From assembly GCA_051884615.1 (NCBI GenBank), contig JBJEVT010000034.1:49657-113656 (forward strand): a DNA stretch of 64,000 nt. Direction: 5' to 3'. Each line of letters opens with the position of its first letter. Position 1 is the first letter of the stretch. Positions 18,701 to 27,988 of the stretch are shown here, piece after piece. The notes under the pieces were generated by a model that saw nothing but the letters and a program-made list of their open reading frames with translations, did not search any database and was not told the DNA's origin. The stretch is from UBA1724 sp051884615 (GTDB lineage Bacteria > Verrucomicrobiota > Lentisphaeria > Oligosphaerales > Oligosphaeraceae). Position numbers and translations under genes: made by a program.

Positions 18701-20126
18701 GGTCTCCGTGAAGCTGGTGTCGGAGAATGGCGTGGGCACGGTGGCCGCCGGCGTGGCCAAGGCCCATGCGGACGTGGTGGTCATCTCCGGCCACGACGGA
18801 GGCACCGGCGCCGCCCCCCTGAGCTCCATCAAGCATGCGGGCATGCCCTGGGAAGTGGGCCTGGCCGAAACCCACCAGACCCTGGTGAAGAACGGTCTCC
18901 GGGGCAAGGTGCGGATCCAGGTGGATGGACAGCTGCGCACGGGACGGGATGTGGTCATCGCCGCCCTGCTGGGCGCCGAGGAATTCGGCTTCGCCACCTC
19001 CCTCCTCCTCGCCCTGGGCTGCATGATGCTGAGACAGTGCCAGGACAACACCTGCCCCGCCGGCATCACCACCCAGGACCCGGAAATCCGGAAGCGCTTC
19101 AAGGGCAAGCCGGAGCATATCCTCCGCTACCTCCGCTTCATCGCCCGGGAAACCCGGGAGACCCTGGCCTCCCTGGGGCTGCGCTCCCTGAAGGACGCCG
19201 TGGGACGCGCCGACCTCCTGGAGGCCGACCCCGCCCGCATGACCGGAAAGGCCGCCGGACTGGATTTCCACGACATGCTCCATGTGGTCCAGGGCGACGA
19301 GGTCTGCTGGAACGGAGAGCTCCACCCCGAATCCACCATCGACGACCAGGTCCTCTTCCCCGCCCTGGGCAAGGCCCTGGAGACCTTCGCCCCCGCCCAT
19401 GTGGAGGTGCCCATCGTCAACGCCAACCGCTCCGTGGGCGCCCGCCTCTCCGGCCGGCTCGCCCTGGCCAAGGGGCTGGCCGGACTCCCCGACGACACCT
19501 GGAAGATGGACTTCCGGGGCACGGCGGGCCAGAGCTTCGGCGCCTTCCTTGCCCACGGCATCACCTTCCGTCTGGAGGGCGAGGCCAACGACTATGTGGG
19601 CAAGGGGCTCTCCGGCGGCAGAATCATCCTGGTGCCTCCCCGGGAGGCCACCTGCCCCGCCGAGGAGAACGTGCTGGCCGGCAACGTCATCGGATACGGC
19701 GGCACCTCCGGCGAAATCTTCATCAACGGACAGGCCGGCGAGCGCTTCGCCATCCGCAACAGCGGCTTCCAGGCCGTGGTGGAGGGCGTGGGAGACCACG
19801 GCTGCGAATACATGACCGGCGGCCGTGTCGCCGTCCTGGGCAAGACCGGCGTCAACTTCGCCGCCGGCATGACGGGCGGTCTGGCGTACGTCCTGGACGA
19901 GGACGGCGACTTTGACCTGCGCTGCAACCTGGACACCGTGGACTTGGAGTCCATCCGGGAGGGTTCTCCCGAGGAGACGGAGCTTCTGGAGATGCTGAAG
20001 AGCCACCGGGAGCTGACGGGCAGCGCCAAGGCCGGCCGCATCCTGGAGCAGTGGCAGGAATACCGGGGGCGCTTCGTCTGCGTCATGCCTGTCGAATACA
20101 GAAAAATTCTTCGGAGCGCACGATAA
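15711..20126 (+). CDS. gltB: Glutamate synthase, large subunit
   Basis: GltB transfers the amide of glutamine to 2-oxoglutarate. The product has 1471 residues, normal for the NADPH-type large subunit. The ATG at 15711 is preceded by AAGGAGA; the following 27-residue propeptide ends at the Ntn nucleophile Cys28 (DACGVGM). Domains in order are glutaminase (about 28-430), central domain, FMN-binding synthase barrel with GEGGEG and KPGEGGQLPGDKV, the iron-sulfur loop CMMLRQCQDNTCPAG (around residue 1105), and the C-terminal GXGXG beta-helix domain rich in Gly. Its TAA overlaps the gltD ATG (TAATG). Confidence 0.98.
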   Translation: MDTKYRQRGLSLPQDEGLYHFQNEHDACGVGMLANLQGIPSHDIVHHGVTILQRLLHRGAAGSDPLSGDGAGLLSVIPHGFFQRVLGGVLPEAGGYAVGMVFGGEGEEALLERIVEEEGFRLLAWREVPKDCARLGETARATCPLIRQVFVAPVAPVSGDALERRVFVMRRRLEKEMLDAYFSSFSSRTVVYKGLMLATQIESFYQDLAEEDFVSPLVLVHQRYSTNTFPTWRLAHPFRYLAHNGEINTLRGNLNHGRTREAFLDSPLFGQDLKKLLPLIDETQSDSACLDNMVELLVQGGRWLPHVMMMLIPQAWGKNYHMGKDVRGFFDYHSALSEPWDGPAAVTFTDGVGAGAMLDRNGLRPARYSLTRDGLFVLASETGVLDLDPAQVVCRGRLKPGEILWCDLKAHRLVLDDELKNQVARQSPYRRWSQESKIPVAGLFDTIVAEHGDGSLKERQRLFGWSQEDVDLLVRPMMETGKEPVGSMGNDAALAVLSPRPQLLFQYFKQRFAQVTNPPIDPIREELVMSLTTYIGNQGNLLSEEAHRASLVRLARPILTGEDLARLENMGRDRVEKIPILWKDDLSQALKELADRAVAAAKAGRGILVLSDRDVPPGTLPIPSLLAAAAVNQALAAAGLRPPVGVILETGEAREVMHFALLLGYGATAVHPYLALETVASLAGEQDPAKATENYISAVDKGLLKCMSKMGIATLRSYRSAQMFEAIGLGRDLIRQFFPGTPSAVDGIGLEEVAQEVRQRVEEARAAASGRPLPVGGAYRWRRDGEPHLVTPPSICDLHAAVREDDPERYRRFAESVNSPAQPVRLRDLLRFRKEAVQSVPLEQVEEESEILHHFVSGAMSLGALSPEAHEAIALAMNQLGTMSNSGEGGEGPERNIPGPNGENRASAIRQVASGRFGVTVEYLAHARDLQIKMAQGAKPGEGGQLPGDKVNEEIARTRHATPHVTLISPPPHHDIYSIEDLAQLIHDLRAVNPAARVSVKLVSENGVGTVAAGVAKAHADVVVISGHDGGTGAAPLSSIKHAGMPWEVGLAETHQTLVKNGLRGKVRIQVDGQLRTGRDVVIAALLGAEEFGFATSLLLALGCMMLRQCQDNTCPAGITTQDPEIRKRFKGKPEHILRYLRFIARETRETLASLGLRSLKDAVGRADLLEADPARMTGKAAGLDFHDMLHVVQGDEVCWNGELHPESTIDDQVLFPALGKALETFAPAHVEVPIVNANRSVGARLSGRLALAKGLAGLPDDTWKMDFRGTAGQSFGAFLAHGITFRLEGEANDYVGKGLSGGRIILVPPREATCPAEENVLAGNVIGYGGTSGEIFINGQAGERFAIRNSGFQAVVEGVGDHGCEYMTGGRVAVLGKTGVNFAAGMTGGLAYVLDEDGDFDLRCNLDTVDLESIREGSPEETELLEMLKSHRELTGSAKAGRILEQWQEYRGRFVCVMPVEYRKILRSAR

Positions 20127-21481
20127 TGAGCAAGACCTTCTTTGAAATCTCCCGGCTGGACCACCTGTATCGGCCCGTGGAGGAACGTCTCCAGGATCTC
20201 CGGGAGGTGGAGTGCCAGGTGTCCGGGGAGGAGGTGCGCCTCCGCGCCCGGCGTTGCCAGAACTGCGGCGTGCCCTACTGCCACGCCATGGGCTGCCCCC
20301 TGATGAACCACATTCCCGAGATGAACCGGGCGGTGGTCCACGGGGACTGGCTGGATGCCTGGGAGCGGTTGTCGGAGACCAGTCCCTTCCCTGAATTTAC
20401 CAGCCGGGTCTGCCCCGCGCTCTGCGAGGCGGCCTGCTGCCTGGAGGGAGCGGAGTTCGACGCCACCAACGTGCGTCTGGTGGAGAAGGCCATCGTGGAC
20501 ACCGCCTACGCCAATGGCTGGGTGAAGCCCCAGGTCCCCGCCGCCCGCACCGGAAAGAAGTTCGCCGTGGTGGGGGCGGGCCCCGCCGGACTCTCCGCCG
20601 CCGTGGCCCTCAACGCCGCCGGCCACGAGGTCACCCTCTTCGACCGCAATCTGCGTCCCGGCGGCCTCCTCCAGTACGGCATTCCCTGCTTCAAGCTGGA
20701 CAAGGCCGTGGTGCAGCGCCGCTGGAAGATCCTGGAGGAATCCGGCATCCATTTCCACGGCGGCGCGGAAATCGGGAAGGACATCTCCGGGAGCTATCTG
20801 CTGAAGCACTTCCAGGGCGTGGTGGTGGCCAACGGCACCCCCGTGCCCCGGGAATTGAAGGTGCCCGGCCGGGAACTCCCCCAGGTCTACCAGGCCCTGG
20901 ATTTCCTGGGCGGCATGAACCGTGCCGCCACCGGGGAAATCTCCCAGGCCCCCATCTCCGCCAAGGGCAAGCGGGTGCTGGTCATCGGCGGCGGCGACAC
21001 CGGCAGCGACTGCGCGGGAACCTCCCTGCGCCAGGGCGCCGTCTCCGCGGTCTCCATTGACGTGATGCCCAAGCCCCCCGCCCGCCGCTCCCCCAAGACC
21101 CCCTGGCCCCTCTGGCCCTACAAGCTGCGCTCCTCCTACGCCGTGGAGGAGGGCATGGAACGGTTCTGGAGCCTGAATACCCTCCGCATCCTGGAGGAGG
21201 GGGGCAAGGTGGCGGGAGCCGAGGTGGTCCCCGTCGCCTGGGAATTCGCCGAGAACGGGCGTCCCGTGAAATTCAGCCCCGCCGGTCCCTCCCGGATCAT
21301 TCCCTGCGACATGGTGGTGCTTGCCATGGGCTTCCTGAAGCAGTCCCGTGAGCAGATTCTGGCGCAGCTGGGATTGCCGGACGAGCCCAACGTGGTGTTG
21401 GCGGGGGATGCGGCCTCCGGACCCTCGCTGGTGGTGCGCGCCATCGCCGACGGGCGCAAGGTGGCGGCGGAATTGGCCTAG
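20126..21481 (+). CDS. gltD: Glutamate synthase, small subunit
   Basis: GltD takes electrons from NAD(P)H and passes them through FAD and 4Fe-4S clusters to GltB. The 451-residue product has the N-terminal cysteine-rich cluster domain (RRCQNCGVPYCHAMGCP and RVCPALCEAACC, residues about 40-110), an FAD site VVGAGPAGLSAAVALNAAGH (around residue 150) and an NAD(P)H site VIGGGDTGSDCAGTSLRQG (around residue 290). The start is the ATG overlapping the gltB stop codon; longer upstream reading belongs to gltB in another frame. The next gene, asnB, starts 60 bases downstream. Confidence 0.97.
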   Translation: MSKTFFEISRLDHLYRPVEERLQDLREVECQVSGEEVRLRARRCQNCGVPYCHAMGCPLMNHIPEMNRAVVHGDWLDAWERLSETSPFPEFTSRVCPALCEAACCLEGAEFDATNVRLVEKAIVDTAYANGWVKPQVPAARTGKKFAVVGAGPAGLSAAVALNAAGHEVTLFDRNLRPGGLLQYGIPCFKLDKAVVQRRWKILEESGIHFHGGAEIGKDISGSYLLKHFQGVVVANGTPVPRELKVPGRELPQVYQALDFLGGMNRAATGEISQAPISAKGKRVLVIGGGDTGSDCAGTSLRQGAVSAVSIDVMPKPPARRSPKTPWPLWPYKLRSSYAVEEGMERFWSLNTLRILEEGGKVAGAEVVPVAWEFAENGRPVKFSPAGPSRIIPCDMVVLAMGFLKQSREQILAQLGLPDEPNVVLAGDAASGPSLVVRAIADGRKVAAELA

Positions 21482-21541
21482 GAACGGGAACGTTCCCGGA
21501 GAACCACAGGAAACACAGGCACTCCCAAGGAGAAGCAAGGA

Positions 21542-23245
21542 ATGTGCGGTTTCGTAGGAATTTTTGATGTGAAGGAGGGGATGGCCCCCGCCTTGAGAAA
21601 GCAAATCCTCCAGATGTCCCGGAAGATCCGGCATCGCGGGCCGGACTGGTCCGGGGTCTTCGAGGGGGGGCGCGCCCTCATCTCCCATGAGCGGCTGGCC
21701 ATCATCGACCCCCTCTCCGGCAAGCAGCCCCTCTACAGCCCCGACGGACGCTACGTCCTGGCGGTGAACGGCGAGATCTACAACCACGAGGAGCTCCGGA
21801 AGGAACTGGCCGCCGACTATCCCTTCCAGACCCGCTCCGACTGCGAAGTCCTCATCCCCCTCTACCAGAAATACGGCGCCGGCTTCCTGGAACGCCTCAA
21901 CGGCATCTTCGCCTTCGCCCTCTACGACCGCCAGGAAGACCGCTATCTGGTGGGACGGGACCCCATCGGCGTCATCCCCCTCTACCAGGGCTGGGACGCC
22001 GACGGGCACTACTATGTGGCTTCGGAGCTGAAGGCCCTGGAGGGCGTCTGCTGCATGATCCAGGAGTTCCTGCCCGGACACATCCTCCAGACCGGAGACC
22101 CCGCCCCCAGCCGCTGGTACCAGCGGGACTGGTTCGCCTACGAGGCGGTGGAGAAGCAGGTCTCCTCCATCCCCGTCCTCCGGGAGGCCCTGGAGGCGTC
22201 GGTGAAGCGTCAGATGATGAGCGACGTTCCCTACGGCGTCCTCCTCTCCGGCGGTCTGGATTCCACGGTGATCACCGCCATCGCGGCCAAATTCGCCCGC
22301 CGGCGGGTGGAGAGCGGCGACACCCAGGAAGCCTGGTGGCCCCGGCTCCACTCCTTCGCCATCGGGCTGGAGGGGTCCCCCGACCTGGCCGCCGCCCGGA
22401 AGGCCGCGGAATACCTGGGCACGGTGCATCACGAGATCCACTTCACCATCCAGGAGGCGCTGGACGCCCTTCCCGACGTGATCTACCATCTGGAGACCTA
22501 CGACATCACCACGGTGCGCGCCTCCACCCCCATGTTCCTCATGGCCCGCGCCATCAAGGCCATGGGCATCAAGATGGTGCTTTCCGGGGAGGGGGCCGAC
22601 GAAATCTTCGGCGGCTACCTCTATTTCCACAAGGCGCCCAACGCCAGGGAGTTCCACGAGGAGACCGTCCGCAAGCTGGGCAAGCTCCACCTCTACGACT
22701 GCCTCCGGGCCAACAAGGCCCTGGCGGCCTGGGGCGTGGAGGGGCGCGTCCCCTTCCTGGACAAGGAGTTCCTGGACGTGGCCATGCGCCTCAACCCCGC
22801 CGACAAGATGTGCCAGGGGCGTATCCTGCCCCCCACCACCGGCACCCACGGCGCCTCCCATATCGAGAAGTGGATTCTCCGGGAGGCCTTCCAGGACATG
22901 CTTCCTCCGGAGGTGGCCTGGCGGCAGAAGGAGCAGTTCTCCGATGGGGTGGGCTATTCCTGGATTGACACCCTGAAGGAGATGACCGCCCGGGAGGTCT
23001 CCGACGCCCAGTTCGCCCAGGCGTCCCGCCGCTTCCCCGTCAACACCCCCGCCACCAAGGAGGAATACTACTACCGCAGCATCTTCGCGGAGTGTTTCCC
23101 CTCGGAATCGGCAGCCGCCTGCGTGCCCCACGAGGCATCCGTGGCGTGCTCCACCGCCAAGGCCCTGGAGTGGGACGAGGCGTTCCGCCACATGAACGAG
23201 CCTTCCGGCAGAGCGGTGGCGGGCGTCCACGACGCCGCCCTCTAG
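21542..23245 (+). CDS. asnB: Asparagine synthase (glutamine-hydrolysing)
   Basis: AsnB amidates aspartate using glutamine and ATP. The 567-residue protein begins MCGFVGIFD, so Cys2 is the glutaminase nucleophile after Met removal. The synthetase domain carries the pyrophosphatase loop LLSGGLDSTVI (around residue 235) and SGEGADEIFGGY (around residue 350). AAGGAGAAG lies upstream of the ATG. It closes the gltB-gltD-asnB operon and is followed by a strong intrinsic terminator. All three genes handle the glutamine/glutamate/aspartate amide economy. Confidence 0.97.
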   Translation: MCGFVGIFDVKEGMAPALRKQILQMSRKIRHRGPDWSGVFEGGRALISHERLAIIDPLSGKQPLYSPDGRYVLAVNGEIYNHEELRKELAADYPFQTRSDCEVLIPLYQKYGAGFLERLNGIFAFALYDRQEDRYLVGRDPIGVIPLYQGWDADGHYYVASELKALEGVCCMIQEFLPGHILQTGDPAPSRWYQRDWFAYEAVEKQVSSIPVLREALEASVKRQMMSDVPYGVLLSGGLDSTVITAIAAKFARRRVESGDTQEAWWPRLHSFAIGLEGSPDLAAARKAAEYLGTVHHEIHFTIQEALDALPDVIYHLETYDITTVRASTPMFLMARAIKAMGIKMVLSGEGADEIFGGYLYFHKAPNAREFHEETVRKLGKLHLYDCLRANKALAAWGVEGRVPFLDKEFLDVAMRLNPADKMCQGRILPPTTGTHGASHIEKWILREAFQDMLPPEVAWRQKEQFSDGVGYSWIDTLKEMTAREVSDAQFAQASRRFPVNTPATKEEYYYRSIFAECFPSESAAACVPHEASVACSTAKALEWDEAFRHMNEPSGRAVAGVHDAAL

Positions 23246-23304
23246 TCCCCCTCCCGAAAAAAAACATCCCCCGGGGAGCGCGGGCTTTCCCGGGGGATTT
23301 CCAT

Positions 23305-23337
23305 CGGCGCTCTCCCAGGGGAGGGCGCCGTTTTTTT
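23305..23337 (+). terminator. Intrinsic terminator after asnB
   Basis: A CGGCGCTCTCCC / GGGAGGGCGCCG stem with a short loop is followed directly by seven T's (23331-23337). A second hairpin (CCCCCGG..CCGGGGG) lies just before it. This ends the gltBD-asnB transcript. Confidence 0.9.
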
Positions 23338-23351
23338 GTCTGGATTCCCGT

Positions 23352-24413
23352 TTATTCCAGGGGGAAGTTTTGGGGATCCAGGGCGTGGAGGATGGCGGCG
23401 GCGTAGATGCGGTGCCCGTAGTCGTTGGGGTGGTTGACGCCGTTGCCCGTGAGGTCGTGGAAGCGCTTGCCCCGGGCCATGTAGTTCCAGAAGGCATAGA
23501 GGTCGACCACGGCGGTGTCCGCGGGCGCCGTCCGTCCGTATTCCCAGACGGTTTCCTGGAGGAGGCGGGAGGTTTCCGGCGGGGTGTATTTCCACTGGGG
23601 ATTGCCGCCCATGGGGATGACGAGGAGATATTCCGTGCGGGGGCATGCCTGCCGGCAGTCCTCCTGGACGGCCCGGAGATTCTGGATGAAGGTCTGGGGG
23701 TCGAAGGTGTTCAGGTCGTTCATGCCGTAGGCGATCACCAGGAGATCGGGGGCGTCCTGGCGCCATTCCTCCTTCCGTTCCATTGCCTGGCGGGATTCCG
23801 TGCCGCCGATGGCCCGGTTCCGGAAGAGGAAACGCACTCCCCGGCTCTCCCATTCCCGTGCCATGAGGCCGGGATAGGCGGGCTGGAAGGGGGGCTTGTG
23901 GAGGAAGTCCGTGGCGTTGTAGCCCTCGGTGATGCTGTCTCCGATGAAGGTGGCCTGGAGGCGCTTCTCCTGCGCCAGGCGTTGCCGGCACCGGGGCAGC
24001 CGCTCCTCCGGAACGGGGGTGGCGGGTGGCGGGGGGATTTCCTTGGCCCGGTAGGTGACCTCCACCTGGTGGCGGGCGAAGAAATCCTGGTTGCAGAAGC
24101 GGAGGAAGGTGCCGCCCAGCCCCCCCTCCACCGCATTGGCGTCCGGCGCGGGGTAGGGTCTGGCCTCCTGGGGGGAGAGAAGAAGATCCCCGGGAGCCAG
24201 GCAGGGGAGGGAGGAACCCTCCGGACGCACCAGGGCGTTCCCGTCCTCCGCAAGGCGGTAGTCCCGCCCCGGCTGATAGGTGACGCCCAGAATGGGACAG
24301 GCGACGGAGAGGATCTCCTGCGCCGGAAAGCGCAAGGGAGACGCCTCCCCCTCCAAAAAGAGGACGCTTTCCTGCAGGACGATGCTTTCCTGGCGATTCC
24401 AAAGGAGAGACAT
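23352..24413 (-). CDS. SGNH/GDSL-type carbohydrate esterase
   Basis: A two-domain protein of 353 residues. The N-terminal 120 residues look like a beta-sandwich, the rest like an SGNH hydrolase with nucleophile Ser160 in FIGDSITEGYN, the Gly block in IGGTES, the Asn block in YGMNDLN, and the C-terminal catalytic pair in NHPNDYGH. This arrangement is common in deacetylases acting on acetylated polysaccharides. No signal peptide is seen. It follows rhaA by 85 bases on the same strand, so it may remove acetyl groups from rhamnose-containing oligosaccharides. The ATG at 24413 is preferred; an in-frame TTG lies at 24446. There is no Shine-Dalgarno, and the leader reads TTTTTTCCTCCT. Confidence 0.8.
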   Translation of the reverse strand: MSLLWNRQESIVLQESVLFLEGEASPLRFPAQEILSVACPILGVTYQPGRDYRLAEDGNALVRPEGSSLPCLAPGDLLLSPQEARPYPAPDANAVEGGLGGTFLRFCNQDFFARHQVEVTYRAKEIPPPPATPVPEERLPRCRQRLAQEKRLQATFIGDSITEGYNATDFLHKPPFQPAYPGLMAREWESRGVRFLFRNRAIGGTESRQAMERKEEWRQDAPDLLVIAYGMNDLNTFDPQTFIQNLRAVQEDCRQACPRTEYLLVIPMGGNPQWKYTPPETSRLLQETVWEYGRTAPADTAVVDLYAFWNYMARGKRFHDLTGNGVNHPNDYGHRIYAAAILHALDPQNFPLE

Positions 24414-24498
24414 AGGAGGAAAAAAGGACGGGAGGGGGATAGACAACGCCCCCTTCTCCGCCTCCGGGGAGGGCGGGAAGGGGGACGGGGGAGGGAGA

Positions 24499-25758
24499 CT
24501 ATCCTCTCAGGGAGAGGACGTTCTTTTCGTAGTTTCTCACCTCCGCCATGAACTGGGAGTCCAGGGGCAGGTCTTTCTGCTGGCAGTAGGCGTCCCACAC
24601 GATGCCCCAGGGAAGGGCCTTGGCGGCTTCCTGGGCTGCCAGGCGTCCGGTGAAGTCCCAGACCTTCTCCTCCTCCTTGGCCAGCGGGGGCTCCAGGAGG
24701 GCGATGAGGAGGGCCTTCCGGAGATTCCGGGCGCCGATGACCCAGGCGGCGATGCGGTTGATGCTGGCGTCGAAGTAGTCCAGGGCGATGTGGATGTTCT
24801 CGGGGGCGCAGCAGTGGATGCATTCGTGGGCGATGGCGAGCAGTTCGTCGTTGAGGGCCAGGACGTGGTCGCTGTCCCACCGGACGCCCCGGCTCACATG
24901 GAGGAGGATTCTGCCCTGCTGGCAGCAGAGGGAGGAGAGTTTGTCCGCCACGGATTCGGTGGGATGGAAGTGTCCGGAATCCAGACAGATGAGTTTTCCC
25001 TTCCGGGCGGCGTAGGTGAGATAGAAGTCATGGGAGCCCACGGTGCAGGATTCGGCGCCGATGCCGAAGAGCTTGGATTCCACGGCGTCCAGCACCTGGC
25101 TTTCCGGGAGTTCCTCCTGGAAGGTCTGGTCCAGGGAGTCCAGGAGTCTCTGGCGCGGGGCGGTGCGGTCGGCGGGGGTGTCCTTGAAGCCGTCGGGCGC
25201 CCACACATTGCAGACGCAGGGGGTGCCCAGGGTCTTGCCGAAGTTGGCGCCGATGCGGCGGCATGCCTGTCCGTGGCGGATCCAGAATTTCCGGATTTCC
25301 GGGTCGGGGTGGGAGAGGGAGAGGCCGTGGTCCAGCTGGGGATGGGAGTAGTAGGCGGGCGCCAGATCCAGGCCGATCTTCCGCTCCTGGGCCCAGGCGA
25401 GCCACTGGGCGAAATTCTCGGGTCCCAGGGCGTCCCGGTCCTGTCCGGGAGCCATGGTGTCCACCTCGTGGGCCTGGAGATTCACCCGATGGGGGCCGGG
25501 AAGCAGGGCCATCACCTGGTCCAGATCCTGGCGAAGCTCCTGGGCGGAACGCGCCCGGCCGGGATAGTTTCCGGTGACCTGGCACCCTCCCGTGAGGGCG
25601 TGGGTGGGATTGTCGAAGCCCACCACGTCGTCTCCCTGCCAGGCATGGAGGGAGAGGGGGATGGCATCCAGTTTCCGGAGGGCCTCCGTCACATCCACCC
25701 CCTGCTGGGCGTAGATGTCCTGGGCGTACGCAAAGGCGGATTCAAGTCGGTTGGTCAT
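24499..25758 (-). CDS. rhaA: L-rhamnose isomerase
   Basis: RhaA converts L-rhamnose to L-rhamnulose in the cytoplasm. The 419 residues equal the usual family length. Diagnostic parts are SLHAWQGDDVVGFDN (around residue 35), VNLQAHEVD, the metal-site region FYLTYAARKGKLICLDSGHF (around residue 250) and SRGVRWDSDHVLALNDE (around residue 290). The ATG at 25758 gives the canonical MTNRLESAFAYAQ start. It is divergent from an AraC regulator and followed by an SGNH esterase. The kinase (rhaB) and aldolase (rhaD) are not in the window. Confidence 0.95.
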   Translation of the reverse strand: MTNRLESAFAYAQDIYAQQGVDVTEALRKLDAIPLSLHAWQGDDVVGFDNPTHALTGGCQVTGNYPGRARSAQELRQDLDQVMALLPGPHRVNLQAHEVDTMAPGQDRDALGPENFAQWLAWAQERKIGLDLAPAYYSHPQLDHGLSLSHPDPEIRKFWIRHGQACRRIGANFGKTLGTPCVCNVWAPDGFKDTPADRTAPRQRLLDSLDQTFQEELPESQVLDAVESKLFGIGAESCTVGSHDFYLTYAARKGKLICLDSGHFHPTESVADKLSSLCCQQGRILLHVSRGVRWDSDHVLALNDELLAIAHECIHCCAPENIHIALDYFDASINRIAAWVIGARNLRKALLIALLEPPLAKEEEKVWDFTGRLAAQEAAKALPWGIVWDAYCQQKDLPLDSQFMAEVRNYEKNVLSLRG

Positions 25759-25852
25759 AGGGCGGGGTGGGCTGGAAGGCTGCGGGTGGACTCCATCGGG
25801 TGGAGAGGCGGCGGGAATCCCTCCTCCAGGGCATGGAGCGGGGATTTTTCTT

Positions 25853-25880
25853 ATTGTATGCAGAAAACATTCCCAGACAA
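25853..25880 (-). promoter_or_regulatory. Candidate sigma-70 promoter of rhaA
   Basis: On the minus strand TTGTCT (25875-25880) and TACAAT (25853-25858) are separated by 16 bases, a good match to -35/-10 elements, in an A/T-rich island within GC-rich DNA. Transcription would start about 90 bases before rhaA. Toward the AraC gene the island also contains GTATCC/GGATAC. Confidence 0.45.
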
Positions 25881-25932
25881 TGGATATTAGTAGCGTTTTT
25901 GTATCCAAAAGACACCTCGCCCCCTTCTTGAC

Positions 25933-26718
25933 ATGCCCGCCGAAGCCTCCTCCCCCCTCCTGAAAATCCACAGTCTCCGCTACGAGCGGGACATTGATTT
26001 CTGGCGCTACCGGGATTTGGTCACCCCCTATTGGCGCCTCTATTGGAACGAGACCCCGGGGGCCTATCTGGAGATCCAGGGGCGGCGTCATCCCATGGGG
26101 CCGGACCGGGTCTTTCTCCTGCCGGGGTATCTCCGCTTCTCCACGGGGCAGGATGCCCCCTTCCACCAGGTCTACATCCATTTCACCCCCCGGGAGTGGA
26201 ACACCCGCCTGCCGCCCCGGCTCCATGCCCTGTCCGTGACGCCCTCCCTGGAGGAGGAATTCCGCCGCTTCCTTGCCCTTCCCAACACCTCCCAGTGCCG
26301 GCAATGGCGGGATCTCCTGGGCCTCGCCATCCTGACGGAATGTCTCTGCCAGCTGCCCCGGGAACTCTTCCTCCTCCCCGCCCAGATGGACCCCCGCATC
26401 CAGGCGACCTGCGATTTCCTCCGCAGCCACGGACGGGAACGGGTGGAGAACGAAACCCTTGCCCAAATGGCCCACCTGAGCCGCAACAGCTTCGTGAGAC
26501 TCTTCCGGAAGGAAACCGGGGAAACCCCGCAGACCCTGTCGCGACGCTGGAGAATCGAGGAGGCATGCGACCTCCTCCATTTCAGCCAGCTCTCCCTGGA
26601 GGAAATCGCCGAACGCACCGGCTTCGCCGACCGATACCACTTCTCGCGGGTCTTCCGCAAACTCCTGGGAAACTCCCCCGCCTGCTTCCGGAAAAGCTCC
26701 CGCAGCCCCCAGGGCTGA
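25933..26718 (+). CDS. AraC-family transcriptional regulator
   Basis: The 261-residue protein has an N-terminal sensory beta-barrel (about residues 10-95) and a C-terminal double helix-turn-helix of the AraC/XylS family (about residues 150-255). It includes ENETLAQMAHLSRNSFVRLF, the PQTLSRRWRIEEACDLL linker and the signature SLEEIAERTGFADRYHFSRV ending in a LGNSPACFRK variant of the usual GxSPxxYR. It is transcribed divergently from rhaA across 174 bases, as rhamnose regulators often are, so it probably activates rhaA and the esterase. No Shine-Dalgarno precedes the ATG. Confidence 0.9.
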   Translation: MPAEASSPLLKIHSLRYERDIDFWRYRDLVTPYWRLYWNETPGAYLEIQGRRHPMGPDRVFLLPGYLRFSTGQDAPFHQVYIHFTPREWNTRLPPRLHALSVTPSLEEEFRRFLALPNTSQCRQWRDLLGLAILTECLCQLPRELFLLPAQMDPRIQATCDFLRSHGRERVENETLAQMAHLSRNSFVRLFRKETGETPQTLSRRWRIEEACDLLHFSQLSLEEIAERTGFADRYHFSRVFRKLLGNSPACFRKSSRSPQG

Positions 26719-27117
26719 ACCCGAAACAGACGCCCCGCATCCCCGCCGCATTTTGCCCTGAATTGTATCGCTATATTATGGCAAGCATGTTCTGTTTTCA
26801 GGAAAGGGAAGGGGCGAGCGGGGAAAAGAAGGGGGAAGAGGGCGGGGAAGGAAGGGGACTTTCGGGGAGAATAATTTATAACTTATTTATTATCAAGTAG
26901 TTATAATATAACAGAAACCCTTGCCGGGAAAAATATTCTGGAAAATTCTCCTGGCGTGGCTTGAAATTTTCGGGAAATTTGCTAAACTTTCTTTCGTGCT
27001 CTGAAAGTTGCGATACAATTTGTGTTTTGTATTCTTTCTCTTCCCTTCTCGTCGTTTCCCTTTTTCCTTTTTTCTTTTTCCTCACCATTGTCGATTCGCC
27101 TACAACAGGAGCCAACC
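26719..27117. promoter_or_regulatory. A/T-rich intergenic region with dyad and polypyrimidine leader
   Basis: This 399-base gap contains no gene. A perfect 8-bp dyad, TTATAACT (26876-26883) and AGTTATAA (26899-26906), lies in an unusually A/T-rich segment. CGATACAATT occurs on both strands (26761-26770 minus; 27011-27020 plus). From 27028 to about 27083 the plus strand is almost wholly pyrimidine, just ahead of the pseudopilin gene, whose own start is served by ACAGGAG. Confidence 0.5.
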
Positions 27118-27842
<725 letters not shown>

Positions 27843-27988
27843 TCCACGTTCCTGCCGGCATCCCCCTGGCTCTCCTCCGGGCGTATTTCCGGGAGGCGGG
27901 GGGATGTCCCGCGAAAGCCAGGGCGCCTCTCCTGCGGGGGGGCGTCCTCCCTTTCTTTATTCCTGATTCCTGCACGCCTGTCCCTCCT

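Noticed and set aside
15618..20006. 1462-residue open frame opposite gltB
   Set aside because: It is the antisense of a well-supported gltB; composition is Gly/His/Gln-rich with no start signal or motif.
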